A stretch of DNA of 64,000 nucleotides, taken from the NCBI RefSeq assembly GCF_021216675.1, contig NZ_CP086120.1, positions 1,302,001 through 1,366,000 of the forward strand, given 5' to 3'. The notes below the pieces were generated by a model. That model was not told the origin of the DNA and did no database searches. It worked only from the letters and a program-made list of their open reading frames with translations. Source of the stretch: Streptomyces gobiensis. Its GTDB lineage: Bacteria > Actinomycetota > Actinomycetes > Streptomycetales > Streptomycetaceae. The translations under genes and the position numbers were made by a program. Positions 16,974 through 27,694 of the stretch are shown here, one piece after another. Numbering within the stretch: position 1 is the stretch's first letter; every line of letters starts with the position of its first letter.

Positions 16974-18133
16974 CCCATGCCGTGCCCCTCGCTCCCGACG
17001 AGCAGCGCGGGCTCGCCTCCCTTGTCGATACCTTGCGGACATCTGGCGCCATCCAGTCTCCGGCCTGGGCTGATGCGTTCGCAGCTGTGCCCCGGCACAT
17101 TTTTGTGCCCTCGCCCTTCGAGCAGGTCACGGACGACTCCGGGGTCACGTCCTGGTTGCCGCTGGACGCCGTCGGCCGCGAGCCGTGGCTGGAGGCCGTC
17201 TACGCCGCCGACCGCACGCTGGTCACCTCCGTCGACCCCAAGCACGGGATGCCCACATCTTCGAGCACCCTGCCGAGCCTGATGGCGCGGATGCTTGAAG
17301 AACTCGAGGTCGAGGACGGACACCGCGTTCTCGAAATCGGCACGGGGACCGGGTACAACGCGGCCCTGCTAAGCGCCCGACTCGGCGACCGGAACGTGTA
17401 CTCCGTGGACATCGACCCCGAGCTGGTGGAGGCCGCAGCCGCGCACCTCGCGGTCTGCGGCTACCGCCCCCATGGGGCCGCCGCCGATGGCCGCGAGGGC
17501 TTCGCCGCTGGCGCACCCTTCGACCGGATCATTGCGACCTGCTCGGTCACGTCCGTTCCAGCCGCCTGGCTGGAGCAGATGCGGCCGGGCGGGCTGATCC
17601 TGGCCGATCTGGAGACCGGCATCGAGCATGGACTTCTACGCCTCACCATCGAGGGCCGCGGACAAGCCAGCGGCCGATTCACCCGGACAACGGGACGGTT
17701 CATGGCCGCCCGCGCCGGTGAGAAGTCCTACGCGGAGCGGGACGCCATCGCCTTCGCTCCCACCGAGGGCACGCGGACCAGCACGGTGACGTCGGCCGAC
17801 TACTTCGGCAATTACCCGTTCCGGCTACTGCTTGGCACCGCTCTGCCTCACGTTCGCTTCGTCTACCACCGGGAAGACGGCGTGGTGTCGATCCAGCTCC
17901 AGCACCCCGACGGTTCCTGGGCGCGCACCCCGATGCCGGGCCAGGGGGAGGCCGGGCACGTCACCTTCGGCGGGCCACAGCATCTGTGGGACCACGTCGA
18001 GGCCCTGTGGCGGGTCTGGCGCGACGACCACGGCAGCCCCGACCAGACGCAGGTCGGCCTCACGATCGACGGTAACGGGCAGTGCGTGTGGCTCGGTAGC
18101 CCTGACGGGCCGACCTGGCGCCTGCCTGCCTGA
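16970..18133 (+). CDS. tgmC: PIMT-like methyltransferase of the ATP-grasp peptide maturase system
   Basis: A 387-residue protein. Residues about 10-210 are a protein-L-isoaspartate O-methyltransferase domain: PRHIFVPSPFEQV, then MPTSSSTLPSLMARML, SAM motif VLEIGTGTGYN at 120-130, and VYSVDIDPELV. The last 170 or so residues are an extension found in the RiPP-associated subfamily and absent from repair-type PIMTs. In characterised relatives the enzyme methylates a specific Asp of the cyclised peptide, and loss of methanol leaves an aspartimide. The same role is inferred here. It ends the operon, just before a strong hairpin. Confidence 0.9.
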   Translation: MTHAVPLAPDEQRGLASLVDTLRTSGAIQSPAWADAFAAVPRHIFVPSPFEQVTDDSGVTSWLPLDAVGREPWLEAVYAADRTLVTSVDPKHGMPTSSSTLPSLMARMLEELEVEDGHRVLEIGTGTGYNAALLSARLGDRNVYSVDIDPELVEAAAAHLAVCGYRPHGAAADGREGFAAGAPFDRIIATCSVTSVPAAWLEQMRPGGLILADLETGIEHGLLRLTIEGRGQASGRFTRTTGRFMAARAGEKSYAERDAIAFAPTEGTRTSTVTSADYFGNYPFRLLLGTALPHVRFVYHREDGVVSIQLQHPDGSWARTPMPGQGEAGHVTFGGPQHLWDHVEALWRVWRDDHGSPDQTQVGLTIDGNGQCVWLGSPDGPTWRLPA

Positions 18134-18140
18134 ACCCGCA

Positions 18141-18202
18141 GCGCATGGAACGGCCCCGGCCAGCCCCACTCCTGCGCGGGCTGCCGGGGCCGTTCCATGC
18201 GC
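18141..18202. terminator. Strong bidirectional terminator hairpin
   Basis: GCGCATGGAACGGCCCCGGC (18141-18160) is perfectly complementary to 18183-18202, and an inner AGCCC/GGGCT extends the stem after a one-base bulge. It starts eight bases after the tgmC stop and lies 22 bases beyond the zur stop, so it can end both convergent transcripts. No T-run is needed for streptomycete hairpins of this strength. Confidence 0.85.
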
Positions 18203-18224
18203 CCTGGGGCGCTTCGGCGCGGGC

Positions 18225-18638
18225 TTACTTCTTCGCGGAGCACTCACCGCAGGTTCCGAAGATCTCTACGGTGTGCGCCACATCGACAAAGCCGTGCTCG
18301 TCGGCGATCGCATCGGCCCACTTCTCCACCGCCGGGCCCTCGACCTCGACGGCCTTGCCGCAGCGGCGGCAGACAAGATGGTGATGATGATCATCAGTGC
18401 TGCACCGGCGGTAGACGGACTCGCCCTCGTCGGTACGCAGCACATCGACCTCGCCCGCGTCGGCGAGGGACTGAAGTGTGCGGTACACGGTGGTCAGACC
18501 CACGGAGTCGCCGCGGTGCTTGAGCATGTCGTGCAGCTCCTGCGCACTGCGGAACTCCTCGACCTCACTGAGTGCAGCCGCCACCGCGGCGCGCTGCCGG
18601 GTTGACCGGCCGCGTACGGGGGGACCTGCGGTCGCCAC
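18225..18638 (-). CDS. zur: Zinc uptake regulator Zur (Fur family)
   Basis: A 137-residue Fur-family repressor that shuts off zinc uptake when zinc is plentiful. It has the N-terminal winged helix (TRQRAAVAAALSEVEEFRSAQELHDML, VGLTTVYRTLQSLAD), the metal segment HHHHLVCRRC (His84-87, Cys90, Cys93) and the structural zinc pair C120-x2-C123 near the end. The GTG at 18638 is chosen because GGAGG lies five bases before it; ATGs three and eighteen bases further upstream are less well placed. It sits last in the znuA-znuC-znuB-zur array, giving autoregulation. Confidence 0.95.
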   Translation of the reverse strand: MATAGPPVRGRSTRQRAAVAAALSEVEEFRSAQELHDMLKHRGDSVGLTTVYRTLQSLADAGEVDVLRTDEGESVYRRCSTDDHHHHLVCRRCGKAVEVEGPAVEKWADAIADEHGFVDVAHTVEIFGTCGECSAKK

Positions 18639-18727
18639 CATTGCCTCCTTCGGCATACAACCTCTATGCGCTCTGCTTGGGTCGGCCCATTGTGCCAGGT
18701 GTGGTGGGCGCGACCCGAGCGCACCTC

Positions 18728-19606
18728 TTACACCCCGGCAGCCGCCTTCTCCTCCAGGGTGCCCTGTGCTTCCCGCCGCGCGATGGTCTTCGCCCGTTTT
18801 CGGGCGAACGGGGCGGCGAGAGCGGTGACCAGCGCGAAGATCGTTATAGCCAGCAGAACGATGCTGGCGCCGGGCGGGACATCGGCGTAGTACGAGAAGA
18901 CCGTGCCGGAGAGGGAGACCAGCACCCCGATGGCGATGGCGAACGCCAGAGTGAGCGCGAAGCCGCGGGTGGCCTGCTGCGCCGCGGCGACCGGGATCAC
19001 CATGAGCGCGCTGACCAGCAGCAGGCCGACGACCCGCATGGCGACGGTGACGGTGACCGCCGCGGTGACCGCCAGCAGCAGATTGAGCAACCGCACCGGC
19101 AGCCCGGTGACCCGGGCGAACTCCTCGTCCTGGCAGACCGCGAAGAGCTGTCTGCGCAGGCCCAGCGAGACGGCGAGGACGAAGGCCGACAGGATCACGA
19201 TCGCCGTGATGTCGGCGGTGGAGACCGTGGTGATCGCGCCGAAGAGGAAGGTGGTGAGGTTGGCGGTGGAGCCATTGGGCGCCAGGTTGATGATCATTAC
19301 GCCGCCCGCCATGCCGCCGTAGAAGAGCATCGCGAGCGCGATATCGCCGCGTGCCTTGCCGTACCAGCGGACGAGCTCCATCACGACCGCACCGGCCGAG
19401 GCGACGGTCACCGCCATCCACACCGGGTTGGTGTTCAGCAGCACGCCCAGCGCCACACCGGTCAGCGCGACATGGCCGATGCCGTCCCCCATGATCGCCT
19501 GGCGGCGCTGCACCAGATAGATGCCGACGGCCGGGGCGGCGATGCCGACCAGCAGCGCGGCGAGCAGCGCCCGCTGCATAAAGGCGTAGTCGAGCAGCTC
19601 GATCAT
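18728..19606 (-). CDS. znuB: Zinc ABC transporter permease
   Basis: A 292-residue membrane subunit of the ABC-3 (ZnuB/MntB) family with about eight spans. Segments include MQRALLAALLVGIAAPAVGIYLVQRRQAIMGDGIGH, typical of the family start, and FARVTGLPVRLLN, the cytoplasmic loop contacting the ATPase. It overlaps znuC by four bases. With ZnuA and ZnuC it imports zinc across the plasma membrane under zinc limitation. Confidence 0.94.
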   Translation of the reverse strand: MIELLDYAFMQRALLAALLVGIAAPAVGIYLVQRRQAIMGDGIGHVALTGVALGVLLNTNPVWMAVTVASAGAVVMELVRWYGKARGDIALAMLFYGGMAGGVMIINLAPNGSTANLTTFLFGAITTVSTADITAIVILSAFVLAVSLGLRRQLFAVCQDEEFARVTGLPVRLLNLLLAVTAAVTVTVAMRVVGLLLVSALMVIPVAAAQQATRGFALTLAFAIAIGVLVSLSGTVFSYYADVPPGASIVLLAITIFALVTALAAPFARKRAKTIARREAQGTLEEKAAAGV

Positions 19607-20376
19607 GTCAGCAGTCCGGTCTCGATCTGCGGGGCCCCGGGGGCGCCGACGGCTTCGGTGGGAGTGTCCTGCGGGTGGCAGGCCAGGTCATGCAGTTGCT
19701 CCGGGCGCTCGACGCGTTCGACGCGGCCGTCCCGCAGTACGACCGAGTGGTCGATCAGCGGGGCGAGCGGGCCCAGCTCATGGAGCACCAGCAGCACCGT
19801 GACGCCACCGGCGACCTGCTCACGCAGCGCGTCAGCGAGGACCCGCTGGCTGACCAGGTCCACCCCGGCCAGCGGCTCATCCATGATCAGCAGTTCGGGT
19901 TCACCGGCCAGCGCGCGGGCTATCAGCACCCGCTGGTGCTGGCCGCCGGAGAGCGCGTTGACCGAGTCCCTGGCCCGGTCGGCCATCCCGACCAGTTCCA
20001 GAGCCCTGTCCACGGCGGCCCGGTCGGCCCGGCCGAGTGGCCTGAGGCGGGTACGGGCCAGCCGCCCGGCGGAGACCACCTCACGGACGGTCGCCGGGAC
20101 ACCGCTGGCGGCGGTGGAGCGCTGGGGGACGTACCCCACGCGCCGCCAATCGCGGAAGCGGCGCAGCGGGGTACCGAAGAGCTCAAGCTCCCCGCCGGTG
20201 AGCGGCACCTGTCCGATGGCCGCGCGTACGGCCGTGGACTTGCCGGAGCCATTGGCGCCGAGCAGCGCGACGACCTCGCCGTGCCGCACGGTCAGATCGA
20301 CTCCGCGCAGCACGGGCCTGGAGCCGAGCGAGGCGGTGGCACCACGCAGGGCTATGACGGACTCCGGTGCACCCAT
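19603..20376 (-). CDS. znuC: Zinc ABC transporter ATP-binding protein
   Basis: A 257-residue ABC ATPase with Walker A GANGSGKST at 40-48, Q-loop YVPQRS, signature LSGGQ near 144 and Walker B LLIMDEPLAGVD near 165, followed by the switch His in VLHELGPL. The start at 20376 has GAGGAGG five bases before it, so the longer frame from 20403 is not needed. The gene lies between znuA (24-base gap) and znuB (overlap) in one operon. Confidence 0.94.
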   Translation of the reverse strand: MGAPESVIALRGATASLGSRPVLRGVDLTVRHGEVVALLGANGSGKSTAVRAAIGQVPLTGGELELFGTPLRRFRDWRRVGYVPQRSTAASGVPATVREVVSAGRLARTRLRPLGRADRAAVDRALELVGMADRARDSVNALSGGQHQRVLIARALAGEPELLIMDEPLAGVDLVSQRVLADALREQVAGGVTVLLVLHELGPLAPLIDHSVVLRDGRVERVERPEQLHDLACHPQDTPTEAVGAPGAPQIETGLLT

Positions 20377-20399
20377 AGGGGCCTCCTCGCTGGGCTTCC

Positions 20400-21395
20400 T
20401 CACTTGGCGCCGAGCGCCTTCTCCAAGGCCTTGAGATTGGAGCGCATGACCTTGAAGTAGTCATCACCCCTGGACTTGCCCGTGATTCCCTCGATGGGGT
20501 CCAGCACGTCGGTCTTGAGTTTCAGGTCCTTGGCGAGGGTCTTGGCCGTCGTGTCGCTGGTGAGCGTTTCGAAGAAGACGGTGTCGACCTTCTCCTTCTC
20601 CGCGACGGTGTGCAGCTGCTTCATCCGGGCCGCGCTGGGCCCGGACTCGGGGTCGAGGCCGGAGACGGCCTCCTCATCGAGTCCGTAGCGCTCGGCGAGG
20701 TATCCGAAGGCGGCGTGCGTGGTGATGAAGGTCTTGGTCCTGGTGTTCTTCAGCCCGTCCTTGAACTCCTTGTCCAGGCTGGTGAGCTTGGAGACCAGCT
20801 CATCGGTGTTCTTCTTGTAGTCGGCGGCGTTGTCCGGGTCCGCCTTCTCCATCGCCTTGCCAACGCCCTTGGCGACCTCGGCGTACTTCACCGGGTCGAG
20901 CCAGATGTGCGGGTCCTCGACTCCGTCGTCGTGGCCGTGGCCGTCATGCTCGTCGCCGCCGTGATCGTCACCGTGATCGTCACCGTGGTCGTCGGTGCCA
21001 TGGACCTCGGTGCTGTGCTCCTCCAGCTCGGTGTAGGAGGTGGCCTCGGCGATGTTCCGGACGCCGGACTGACCGATCGCCGTATCGATGGCGGGCTGCA
21101 GTCCCTTGAGATAGACGATCAGGTCCGCCTCGCCGAGCCGGGCAGTCTGCTTGGGGCTCAGCTCCAGATCGTGCGGTTCGACACCCGGCTTGGTGAGGGT
21201 GCTCACCGAGATATGGTCGCCGCCTATCTGCGTGGCCAGGAACTCCATAGGGTAGAAGGACGCGACCACATCCAGCTTGCCGTCGCTCTTCGTGCTCGCG
21301 CCGTCACCGCCGCATGCGGAGAGAGTCAGCATCCCGAGAGTGGTGAGCCCGGCGAGGGCGGTGGTGGCTATGAGAGGACGGCGTCGAGCGTTCAT
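20400..21395 (-). CDS. znuA: Zinc-binding lipoprotein of the ZnuABC transporter
   Basis: A 331-residue cluster A-I metal-binding protein anchored as a lipoprotein: a hydrophobic signal, then LSACGG with the lipidated cysteine at 28. It has the family motifs SFYPMEFLATQIGG, GVEPHDLELSP, and a His/Asp-rich loop (HGDDHGDDHGGDEHDGHGHDDG-like, about residues 115-145) that collects zinc. Later comes EDPHIWLDP, with a metal-ligand His, and TTHAAFGYLA. It is the first gene of the zinc operon and has a Zur-box-like site upstream. Confidence 0.95.
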   Translation of the reverse strand: MNARRRPLIATTALAGLTTLGMLTLSACGGDGASTKSDGKLDVVASFYPMEFLATQIGGDHISVSTLTKPGVEPHDLELSPKQTARLGEADLIVYLKGLQPAIDTAIGQSGVRNIAEATSYTELEEHSTEVHGTDDHGDDHGDDHGGDEHDGHGHDDGVEDPHIWLDPVKYAEVAKGVGKAMEKADPDNAADYKKNTDELVSKLTSLDKEFKDGLKNTRTKTFITTHAAFGYLAERYGLDEEAVSGLDPESGPSAARMKQLHTVAEKEKVDTVFFETLTSDTTAKTLAKDLKLKTDVLDPIEGITGKSRGDDYFKVMRSNLKALEKALGAK

Positions 21396-21416
21396 GGAAC
21401 TGATTTTCGTCTCAGA

Positions 21417-21432
21417 TGGAAACGATTGTCAA
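21417..21432. promoter_or_regulatory. Zur-box-like operator upstream of znuA
   Basis: TGGAAACGATTGTCAA, read on the other strand as TTGACAATCGTTTCCA, resembles the AT-rich imperfect dyad TGAAAATnATTTTCA bound by actinobacterial Zur. It begins 22 bases before the znuA start in a region much more AT-rich than its surroundings. A second partial element, ACTGATTTTCGTC, lies at about 21399-21411. Confidence 0.65.
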
Positions 21433-21530
21433 CTTTCCCCCTGAAGTGAGCGACTGCCGAACCGATTTGATCCCAGCCCCTCACTCGCCGGTAATCTGAG
21501 GTATTCCGTCGTCGTAATGAAGAGAGCACC

Positions 21531-22913
21531 GTGGCCGCCGACAAGATCGACACCATCGTCAGCCTCAGCAAGCGCCGTGGCTTCGTCTACCCCTGCAGCG
21601 AGATCTACGGCGGCCAGCGAGCCGCCTGGGACTACGGACCGCTGGGCGTGGAGCTCAAGGAGAACATCAAGCGTCAGTGGTGGCGCTCGATGGTCACCTC
21701 ACGGGAAGACGTGGTCGGTATCGACTCGTCGGTGATCCTGGCTTCCGAGGTCTGGCAGGCGTCCGGCCACGTCGCCACGTTCACCGACCCGCTCACCGAG
21801 TGCACCTCCTGCCACAAGCGGTTCCGCGCGGACCACCTGGAGGAGGCCTACGAGGCAAAGCACGGGCGCCTCCCCCAGAACGGTCTCGCCGACATCAACT
21901 GCCCGCACTGCGGCAACAAGGGCGGCTTCACCGAGCCCAAGCAGTTCTCGGGTCTCCTCGCCACGCACCTCGGCCCGACCCAGGACTCCGGCTCGGTGGC
22001 CTACCTCCGCCCGGAGACCGCCCAGGGCATCTTCACCAACTTTGCCGCCGTGCAGCAGACTTCGCGCAAGAAGCCGCCGTTCGGCATCGCCCAGATGGGC
22101 AAGTCCTTCCGGAACGAGATCACTCCGGGCAACTTCATCTTCCGCACCCGCGAGTTCGAGCAGATGGAGATGGAGTTCTTCGTCAAGCCGGGCGAGGACG
22201 AGAAGTGGCACGAGTACTGGATGGAGCAGCGCTGGAACTGGTACCGGGACCTCGGCCTCCAGGAGGCCAACATCCGCTGGTACGACCACCCCAAGGAGAA
22301 GCTCTCCCACTACTCCAAGCGCACGGCGGACATCGAGTACCGCTTCAGCTTCGGCGGCTCCGAGTGGGGTGAGCTGGAGGGTGTGGCCAACCGCACCGAC
22401 TTCGACCTCTCCGCACACGCCGCGGCCTCCGGCCAGGACCTCTCCTACTTCGACCAGGAGGCGGGCGAGCGCTGGACGCCGTATGTCATCGAGCCCGCAG
22501 CCGGTGTGGGCCGGGCGATGCTCGCCTTCATGCTCGACGCGTACATCGAGGACGAGGCGCCGAACGCCAAGGGCAAGATGGAGAAGCGCACGGTGATGCG
22601 TCTCGACCCGCGGCTGGCGCCGGTCAAGGTCGCGGTGCTGCCGCTGTCCCGTAACGAGAAGCTGTCGCCGAAGGCCCGCGGTCTCGCGGAGGCGCTGCGC
22701 AAGCACTGGAACATCGAGTTCGACGACGCGGGCGCCATCGGCCGCCGCTACCGGCGCCAGGACGAGATCGGCACGCCGTTCTGTGTCACCGTCGACTTCG
22801 ACACCCTCGACGACAACGCGGTGACCGTGCGTGAGCGCGACACCATGAAGCAGGAGCGGGTCTCGCTCGACCAGATCGAGTCCTACCTGGGCGGCCGCCT
22901 CATCGGCTGCTGA
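21531..22913 (+). CDS. glyS: Glycine--tRNA ligase
   Basis: Homodimeric class II synthetase charging tRNA-Gly, 460 residues, the usual length for this alpha2 type. Motifs include [23 protein letters not shown] at the start, the class II motif 2 region [28 protein letters not shown] and motif 3 [13 protein letters not shown]. Between them lies a zinc-ribbon-like insert with ECTSCHKRF and [10 protein letters not shown]. The C-terminal anticodon domain begins near [11 protein letters not shown]. The start is GTG at 21531, preceded by AAGAGAG. Confidence 0.97.
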   Translation: MAADKIDTIVSLSKRRGFVYPCSEIYGGQRAAWDYGPLGVELKENIKRQWWRSMVTSREDVVGIDSSVILASEVWQASGHVATFTDPLTECTSCHKRFRADHLEEAYEAKHGRLPQNGLADINCPHCGNKGGFTEPKQFSGLLATHLGPTQDSGSVAYLRPETAQGIFTNFAAVQQTSRKKPPFGIAQMGKSFRNEITPGNFIFRTREFEQMEMEFFVKPGEDEKWHEYWMEQRWNWYRDLGLQEANIRWYDHPKEKLSHYSKRTADIEYRFSFGGSEWGELEGVANRTDFDLSAHAAASGQDLSYFDQEAGERWTPYVIEPAAGVGRAMLAFMLDAYIEDEAPNAKGKMEKRTVMRLDPRLAPVKVAVLPLSRNEKLSPKARGLAEALRKHWNIEFDDAGAIGRRYRRQDEIGTPFCVTVDFDTLDDNAVTVRERDTMKQERVSLDQIESYLGGRLIGC

Positions 22914-22928
22914 TCCGCCGGAAACGCG

Positions 22929-22963
22929 GAGCGGGCGCCCACGGCTTTGGTGGGCGCCCGCTC
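22929..22963. terminator. Hairpin after glyS
   Basis: GAGCGGGCGCCCAC and its exact complement flank a seven-base loop, giving a 14-bp stem 15 bases after the glyS stop. It ends before the convergent Uma2 gene and can serve both. Confidence 0.8.
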
Positions 22964-22976
22964 TGGTCTGTGCTGG

Positions 22977-23621
22977 TCAGCCCGCTTGGGAGTGATCGTC
23001 CTGCTCGGGAGCGGCTTCGAACTCCGAGGTGTCCAGTTCACAGTCGAACGGCGCCGGGATGTGGACCTTCTCGCCGAACGGAACCGTCAGCCGTGAGGTG
23101 TAGCCCCGCGACGAAGGGCTCCAGAACACCGTCATCGCGTTCTCCTGCATGTCGAGCAGCAGATACACCGGCACGCCGCTCTTCCCGTATACGGGGGCCT
23201 TGTCATCCCAGTCCGTGTCGCGAGTCGATGCCGAGGTCAGCTCGGCCACGAGGGACAGCGCCTCACCGTCGATGTAGCGCTTGTCAGTCCGGAAGGCGCT
23301 CCGTGAGGCGACGTGGATATCGGGGCCGTAGCCCCTTTCCTGCTTCGGAAAGGCGAACAAGAAGGGGGCGTAGGAGACCCGGTGCCCCATGGGTGCGTGC
23401 GGCTTCAGCTGATCGACGATCGAATCCATGATGTCGTGGTAGTAGCCCTTCGACCATGGCGACATGACGATGTTTCCCCCGATGATTTCCGCCCGGAAGC
23501 CGTCGGGCACGTCCATGGTCAGCAGAGCCCGGCACAGCGCCTGGAAGCGGGCTGAGCCGTCGGGGACGTCTATCGTCGTCGGTCGTTCAAGCATCGCCGG
23601 TCGTTCAAGCATCACTGTCAT
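22977..23621 (-). CDS. Uma2-family (DUF820) nuclease-fold protein
   Basis: A 214-residue member of a family abundant in Streptomyces and cyanobacteria with a PD-(D/E)xK fold but unknown cellular role. It shows FRAEIIGGNIVMSPWSKGYYH, then YGPDIHVASR, LSLVAELTSASTRDTDWDDKAPVYGKSGVPVYLLLD. The Asp in GPDI, Glu in VAEL and nearby Lys could form the nuclease site. The start at 23621 has GGGGAGGG six bases before it. The N-terminus repeats MLERP twice, apparently from a small tandem duplication of 18 bases. It is transcribed alone. Confidence 0.85.
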   Translation of the reverse strand: MTVMLERPAMLERPTTIDVPDGSARFQALCRALLTMDVPDGFRAEIIGGNIVMSPWSKGYYHDIMDSIVDQLKPHAPMGHRVSYAPFLFAFPKQERGYGPDIHVASRSAFRTDKRYIDGEALSLVAELTSASTRDTDWDDKAPVYGKSGVPVYLLLDMQENAMTVFWSPSSRGYTSRLTVPFGEKVHIPAPFDCELDTSEFEAAPEQDDHSQAG

Positions 23622-23716
23622 GATGCGCCCTCCCCGCTCAGTGAACCAGTCGGGACACAGGGAAATGCCTGTCACTGACAGTGCCGTGGCCGTTCACCTC
23701 AGCCGCTCCCGGCCCG

Positions 23717-24550
23717 TCAGCGGGCCGGGGGCGTGGCTGCCTCGTTCGGCTTGGCGCCGCCGAAGCGGCGGTCGCGGGAGGCGTACTCAAGGCAGGCCCG
23801 CCACAGGTCACGGCGGTCGAAGTCCGGCCACAGCACATCCTGGAAGACCATCTCGGCGTAGGCGCTCTGCCATATCAGATAGTTCGAGGTGCGCTGCTCA
23901 CCGGAGGGCCGTACGAACAGATCCACATCCGGCATGTCCGGGTAGTAGAGGTACTTGGCGAAGGTCTTCTCGTTGACCTTCGACGGGTCGAGCTTTCCGG
24001 CCCGGATGTCCTCGGCGATGGCCGCCGCCGCGTCCGCGATCTCCGCCCGGCCGCCGTAGTTGACGCAGAAGTACAGCGTCATGGCGTCGTTGTCCTTCGT
24101 CTGCTCCTGAGCTATCTGGAGCTCCTGGACGACCGACTTCCACAGCTTCGGCATCCGCCCCACCCAGCGGATCCGGACACCCATCGCGTCCATCTGGTCA
24201 CGGCGGCGGCGGATGACATCGCGGTTGAAGTTCATCAGGAAGCGCACCTCCTCCGGCGAGCGCTTCCAGTTCTCGGTGGAGAAGGCGTACAGGGACAGGT
24301 TCTTGACGCCCAGCTCCAGGCAGCCCTTGAGGACGTCCATCACGACGGCCTCGCCCATCTTGTGGCCCTCGGTGCGCGGCAGCCCGCGCTCCTTGGCCCA
24401 GCGGCCGTTGCCGTCCATCACGACCGCCACATGCCTGGGCACCAGCTCGGCGGGGATCTCCGGCGGCCGCGCACCGGAGGAGTGCGGCTCGGGGGCCGCG
24501 TAGTCGTCGGACACGCGACGCTGCCGGGACAGCATTCCGCGACGTGCCAT
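23717..24550 (-). CDS. uppS: Isoprenyl transferase (undecaprenyl-type, cis-prenyltransferase)
   Basis: Makes long-chain cis-polyprenyl diphosphates, the carrier lipids for peptidoglycan. The 277 residues have a 40-residue basic N-terminal extension, then [26 protein letters not shown] with the catalytic Asp46, [23 protein letters not shown] and [24 protein letters not shown]. Many actinobacteria carry two such enzymes; this copy beside recO is the usual housekeeping position. It is followed, 50 bases away, by recO upstream on the same strand. Confidence 0.95.
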   Translation of the reverse strand: MARRGMLSRQRRVSDDYAAPEPHSSGARPPEIPAELVPRHVAVVMDGNGRWAKERGLPRTEGHKMGEAVVMDVLKGCLELGVKNLSLYAFSTENWKRSPEEVRFLMNFNRDVIRRRRDQMDAMGVRIRWVGRMPKLWKSVVQELQIAQEQTKDNDAMTLYFCVNYGGRAEIADAAAAIAEDIRAGKLDPSKVNEKTFAKYLYYPDMPDVDLFVRPSGEQRTSNYLIWQSAYAEMVFQDVLWPDFDRRDLWRACLEYASRDRRFGGAKPNEAATPPAR

Positions 24551-24598
24551 GTGGTTCTCAACTCCAGGGTCGGAAAGTCTCAGGGCGAGCGTAGCCGG

Positions 24599-25348
24599 TC
24601 ACATTTTCTCTACGTAGCGCAGGGAACGCAGGCCGCGTTCCAGATGCCAGTGCAGATAGGCCGATACGAGGCCGCTGCCCTCCCGGGTGTGCCGGGGCTC
24701 GGCCGCGTCCGCCGTTTCCCAGTCGCCCGTCAGCAGCGCGGCCAGCAGCCGAAGCGCCTCGGGGGAGGGCACGACGCTGCCCGGCACCCGGCAGTCCACG
24801 CATATGACGCCGCCCCCGGCGACGGAGAAGAAGCGGTTCGGACCGGGCAGCCCGCACTGAGCGCAGTCGTCAAAGCTGGGCGCGTAGCCGCCGACGGCCA
24901 GTGAGCGGAGCAGATACGCGTCCAGGATGAGCCCCGGGGCGTGCTCCCCGGCGGCCAGCGTCCGCAAGCCCCCGACGAGCAGCAGATACTGCTGGACGTT
25001 CGGCTCGCCCTCATGGTCGGTGAACCGCTCCGCCGTCTCCAGCATCGCCGTACCGGCCGTATAGCGGGCGTAGTCAGCGACGATGCCACGGCCGTACGGG
25101 GCGATGGTCTCGGTCTGGGTACACAGCGGGAGGCCCCGGCCGACCAGCTCACCGCCGCGTGCGAAGAACTGCACATCGACATGTGAGAACGGCTCCAGCC
25201 GGCCCCCGAACTTGGACTTCGTCCGCCGCACCCCCCGTGCGACGGCCCGCACCCGGCCATGGCCACGGGTCAGCAGGGTGATGATCCGGTCCGCTTCACC
25301 CAGCTTCTGGGTGCGCAGCACTATGCCATCGTCGCGGAACAGACTCAT
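24599..25348 (-). CDS. recO: DNA repair protein RecO
   Basis: Loads RecA on SSB-coated DNA in the RecFOR pathway. The 249 residues show the OB-fold start (LFRDDGIVLRTQKLGEADRIITLLTRGHGRVRAVARGVRRTKSKFGGRLEPFSHVDV pattern) and the zinc site CAQCG...CVDC near residues 165-190. It is probably transcribed with uppS downstream. The small emfourin gene lies 15 bases upstream on the same strand. Confidence 0.95.
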   Translation of the reverse strand: MSLFRDDGIVLRTQKLGEADRIITLLTRGHGRVRAVARGVRRTKSKFGGRLEPFSHVDVQFFARGGELVGRGLPLCTQTETIAPYGRGIVADYARYTAGTAMLETAERFTDHEGEPNVQQYLLLVGGLRTLAAGEHAPGLILDAYLLRSLAVGGYAPSFDDCAQCGLPGPNRFFSVAGGGVICVDCRVPGSVVPSPEALRLLAALLTGDWETADAAEPRHTREGSGLVSAYLHWHLERGLRSLRYVEKM

Positions 25349-25362
25349 ACCCGTATTCTCGC

Positions 25363-25617
25363 CTACTCGCCTTCCTTCAGTACCCGGGTGATCAGGGCGC
25401 TCTCGGCCTCGGTGAGGTGGGGGTCGGCGCAGTAGACGGGGCGGTCGTCCACGATGATCTCGTAGCTGAAGCCGTCGGGGACGCCGATCGGACGGACATC
25501 GCGGCCCTCGGCGAGCGCCTTGTGGGCCAGGTCAACCAGCTCGGGGTCGGTGGTCTCAAGGGTGGCCCGGCGGGCGAGCCCGCCGAAGCCGCCGGTACGG
25601 ATGACTGTGATGCGCAT
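25363..25617 (-). CDS. Emfourin-like metalloprotease inhibitor
   Basis: An 84-residue protein beginning RITVIRTGGFGGLARRATLET, the pattern of the emfourin (protealysin inhibitor) family. It continues VDDRPVYCADPHLTEAESALITRVL. Emfourins inhibit M4 thermolysin-like proteases and are usually beside a protealysin gene; none is visible here, so this is an orphan. It has no signal peptide. The ATG at 25617 is used because the longer frame has no similarity. It could be co-transcribed with recO. Confidence 0.7.
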   Translation of the reverse strand: MRITVIRTGGFGGLARRATLETTDPELVDLAHKALAEGRDVRPIGVPDGFSYEIIVDDRPVYCADPHLTEAESALITRVLKEGE

Positions 25618-25765
25618 GGGGAATGCCTTCCCGGTTCGGCGGGATTTACCGGGTGGTGACACCCACCTGGCCCCATGAATCAACCACCGCGGGGATGGTT
25701 ACCAGGTCTCGCATACTGATACACACCACCGGAGTACGGACGGCTCGGCTAAGCTGCACCACATC

Positions 25766-25813
25766 ATGCGTTTCGGGCTGCTTCTCCTTAGCTGCCGCGG
25801 CGAGGGCCTGTAG
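25766..25813 (+). CDS. leuL: Leader peptide of leuA
   Basis: A 15-codon ORF encoding MRFGLLLLSCRGEGL with four consecutive leucine codons (25778-25789). Leucine starvation would stall the ribosome there and change folding of the downstream RNA. This is classic amino-acid attenuation, known for streptomycete leuA. The stop falls inside the hairpin listed next. Confidence 0.85.
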   Translation: MRFGLLLLSCRGEGL

Positions 25814-25837
25814 TCGAGGCCGACCCCCTCCCCGCGG
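25795..25837 (+). promoter_or_regulatory. Attenuator hairpin in the leuA leader
   Basis: CCGCGG-GAGGG (25795-25806) pairs with CCCTC-CCGCGG (25826-25837). The left arm overlaps the end of the leucine-rich leader peptide, so ribosome position decides whether it forms. The exact terminator and antiterminator alternatives were not folded. Confidence 0.55.
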
Positions 25838-25866
25838 AGTTCGGTGCTGCCACCGTCGGCCCTTGA

Positions 25867-27669
<1,803 letters not shown>

Positions 27670-27670
27670 A

Positions 27671-27694
27671 CCTCCCCCAGACTTCGTCTGGGAG
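27671..27694. terminator. Hairpin after leuA
   Basis: CCTCCCCCAGAC and GTCTGGGAGG form a stem around a TTC loop two bases after the leuA stop. The same kind of CCTCCC...TTCG...GGGAGG sequence is often repeated between Streptomyces genes. Confidence 0.65.
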
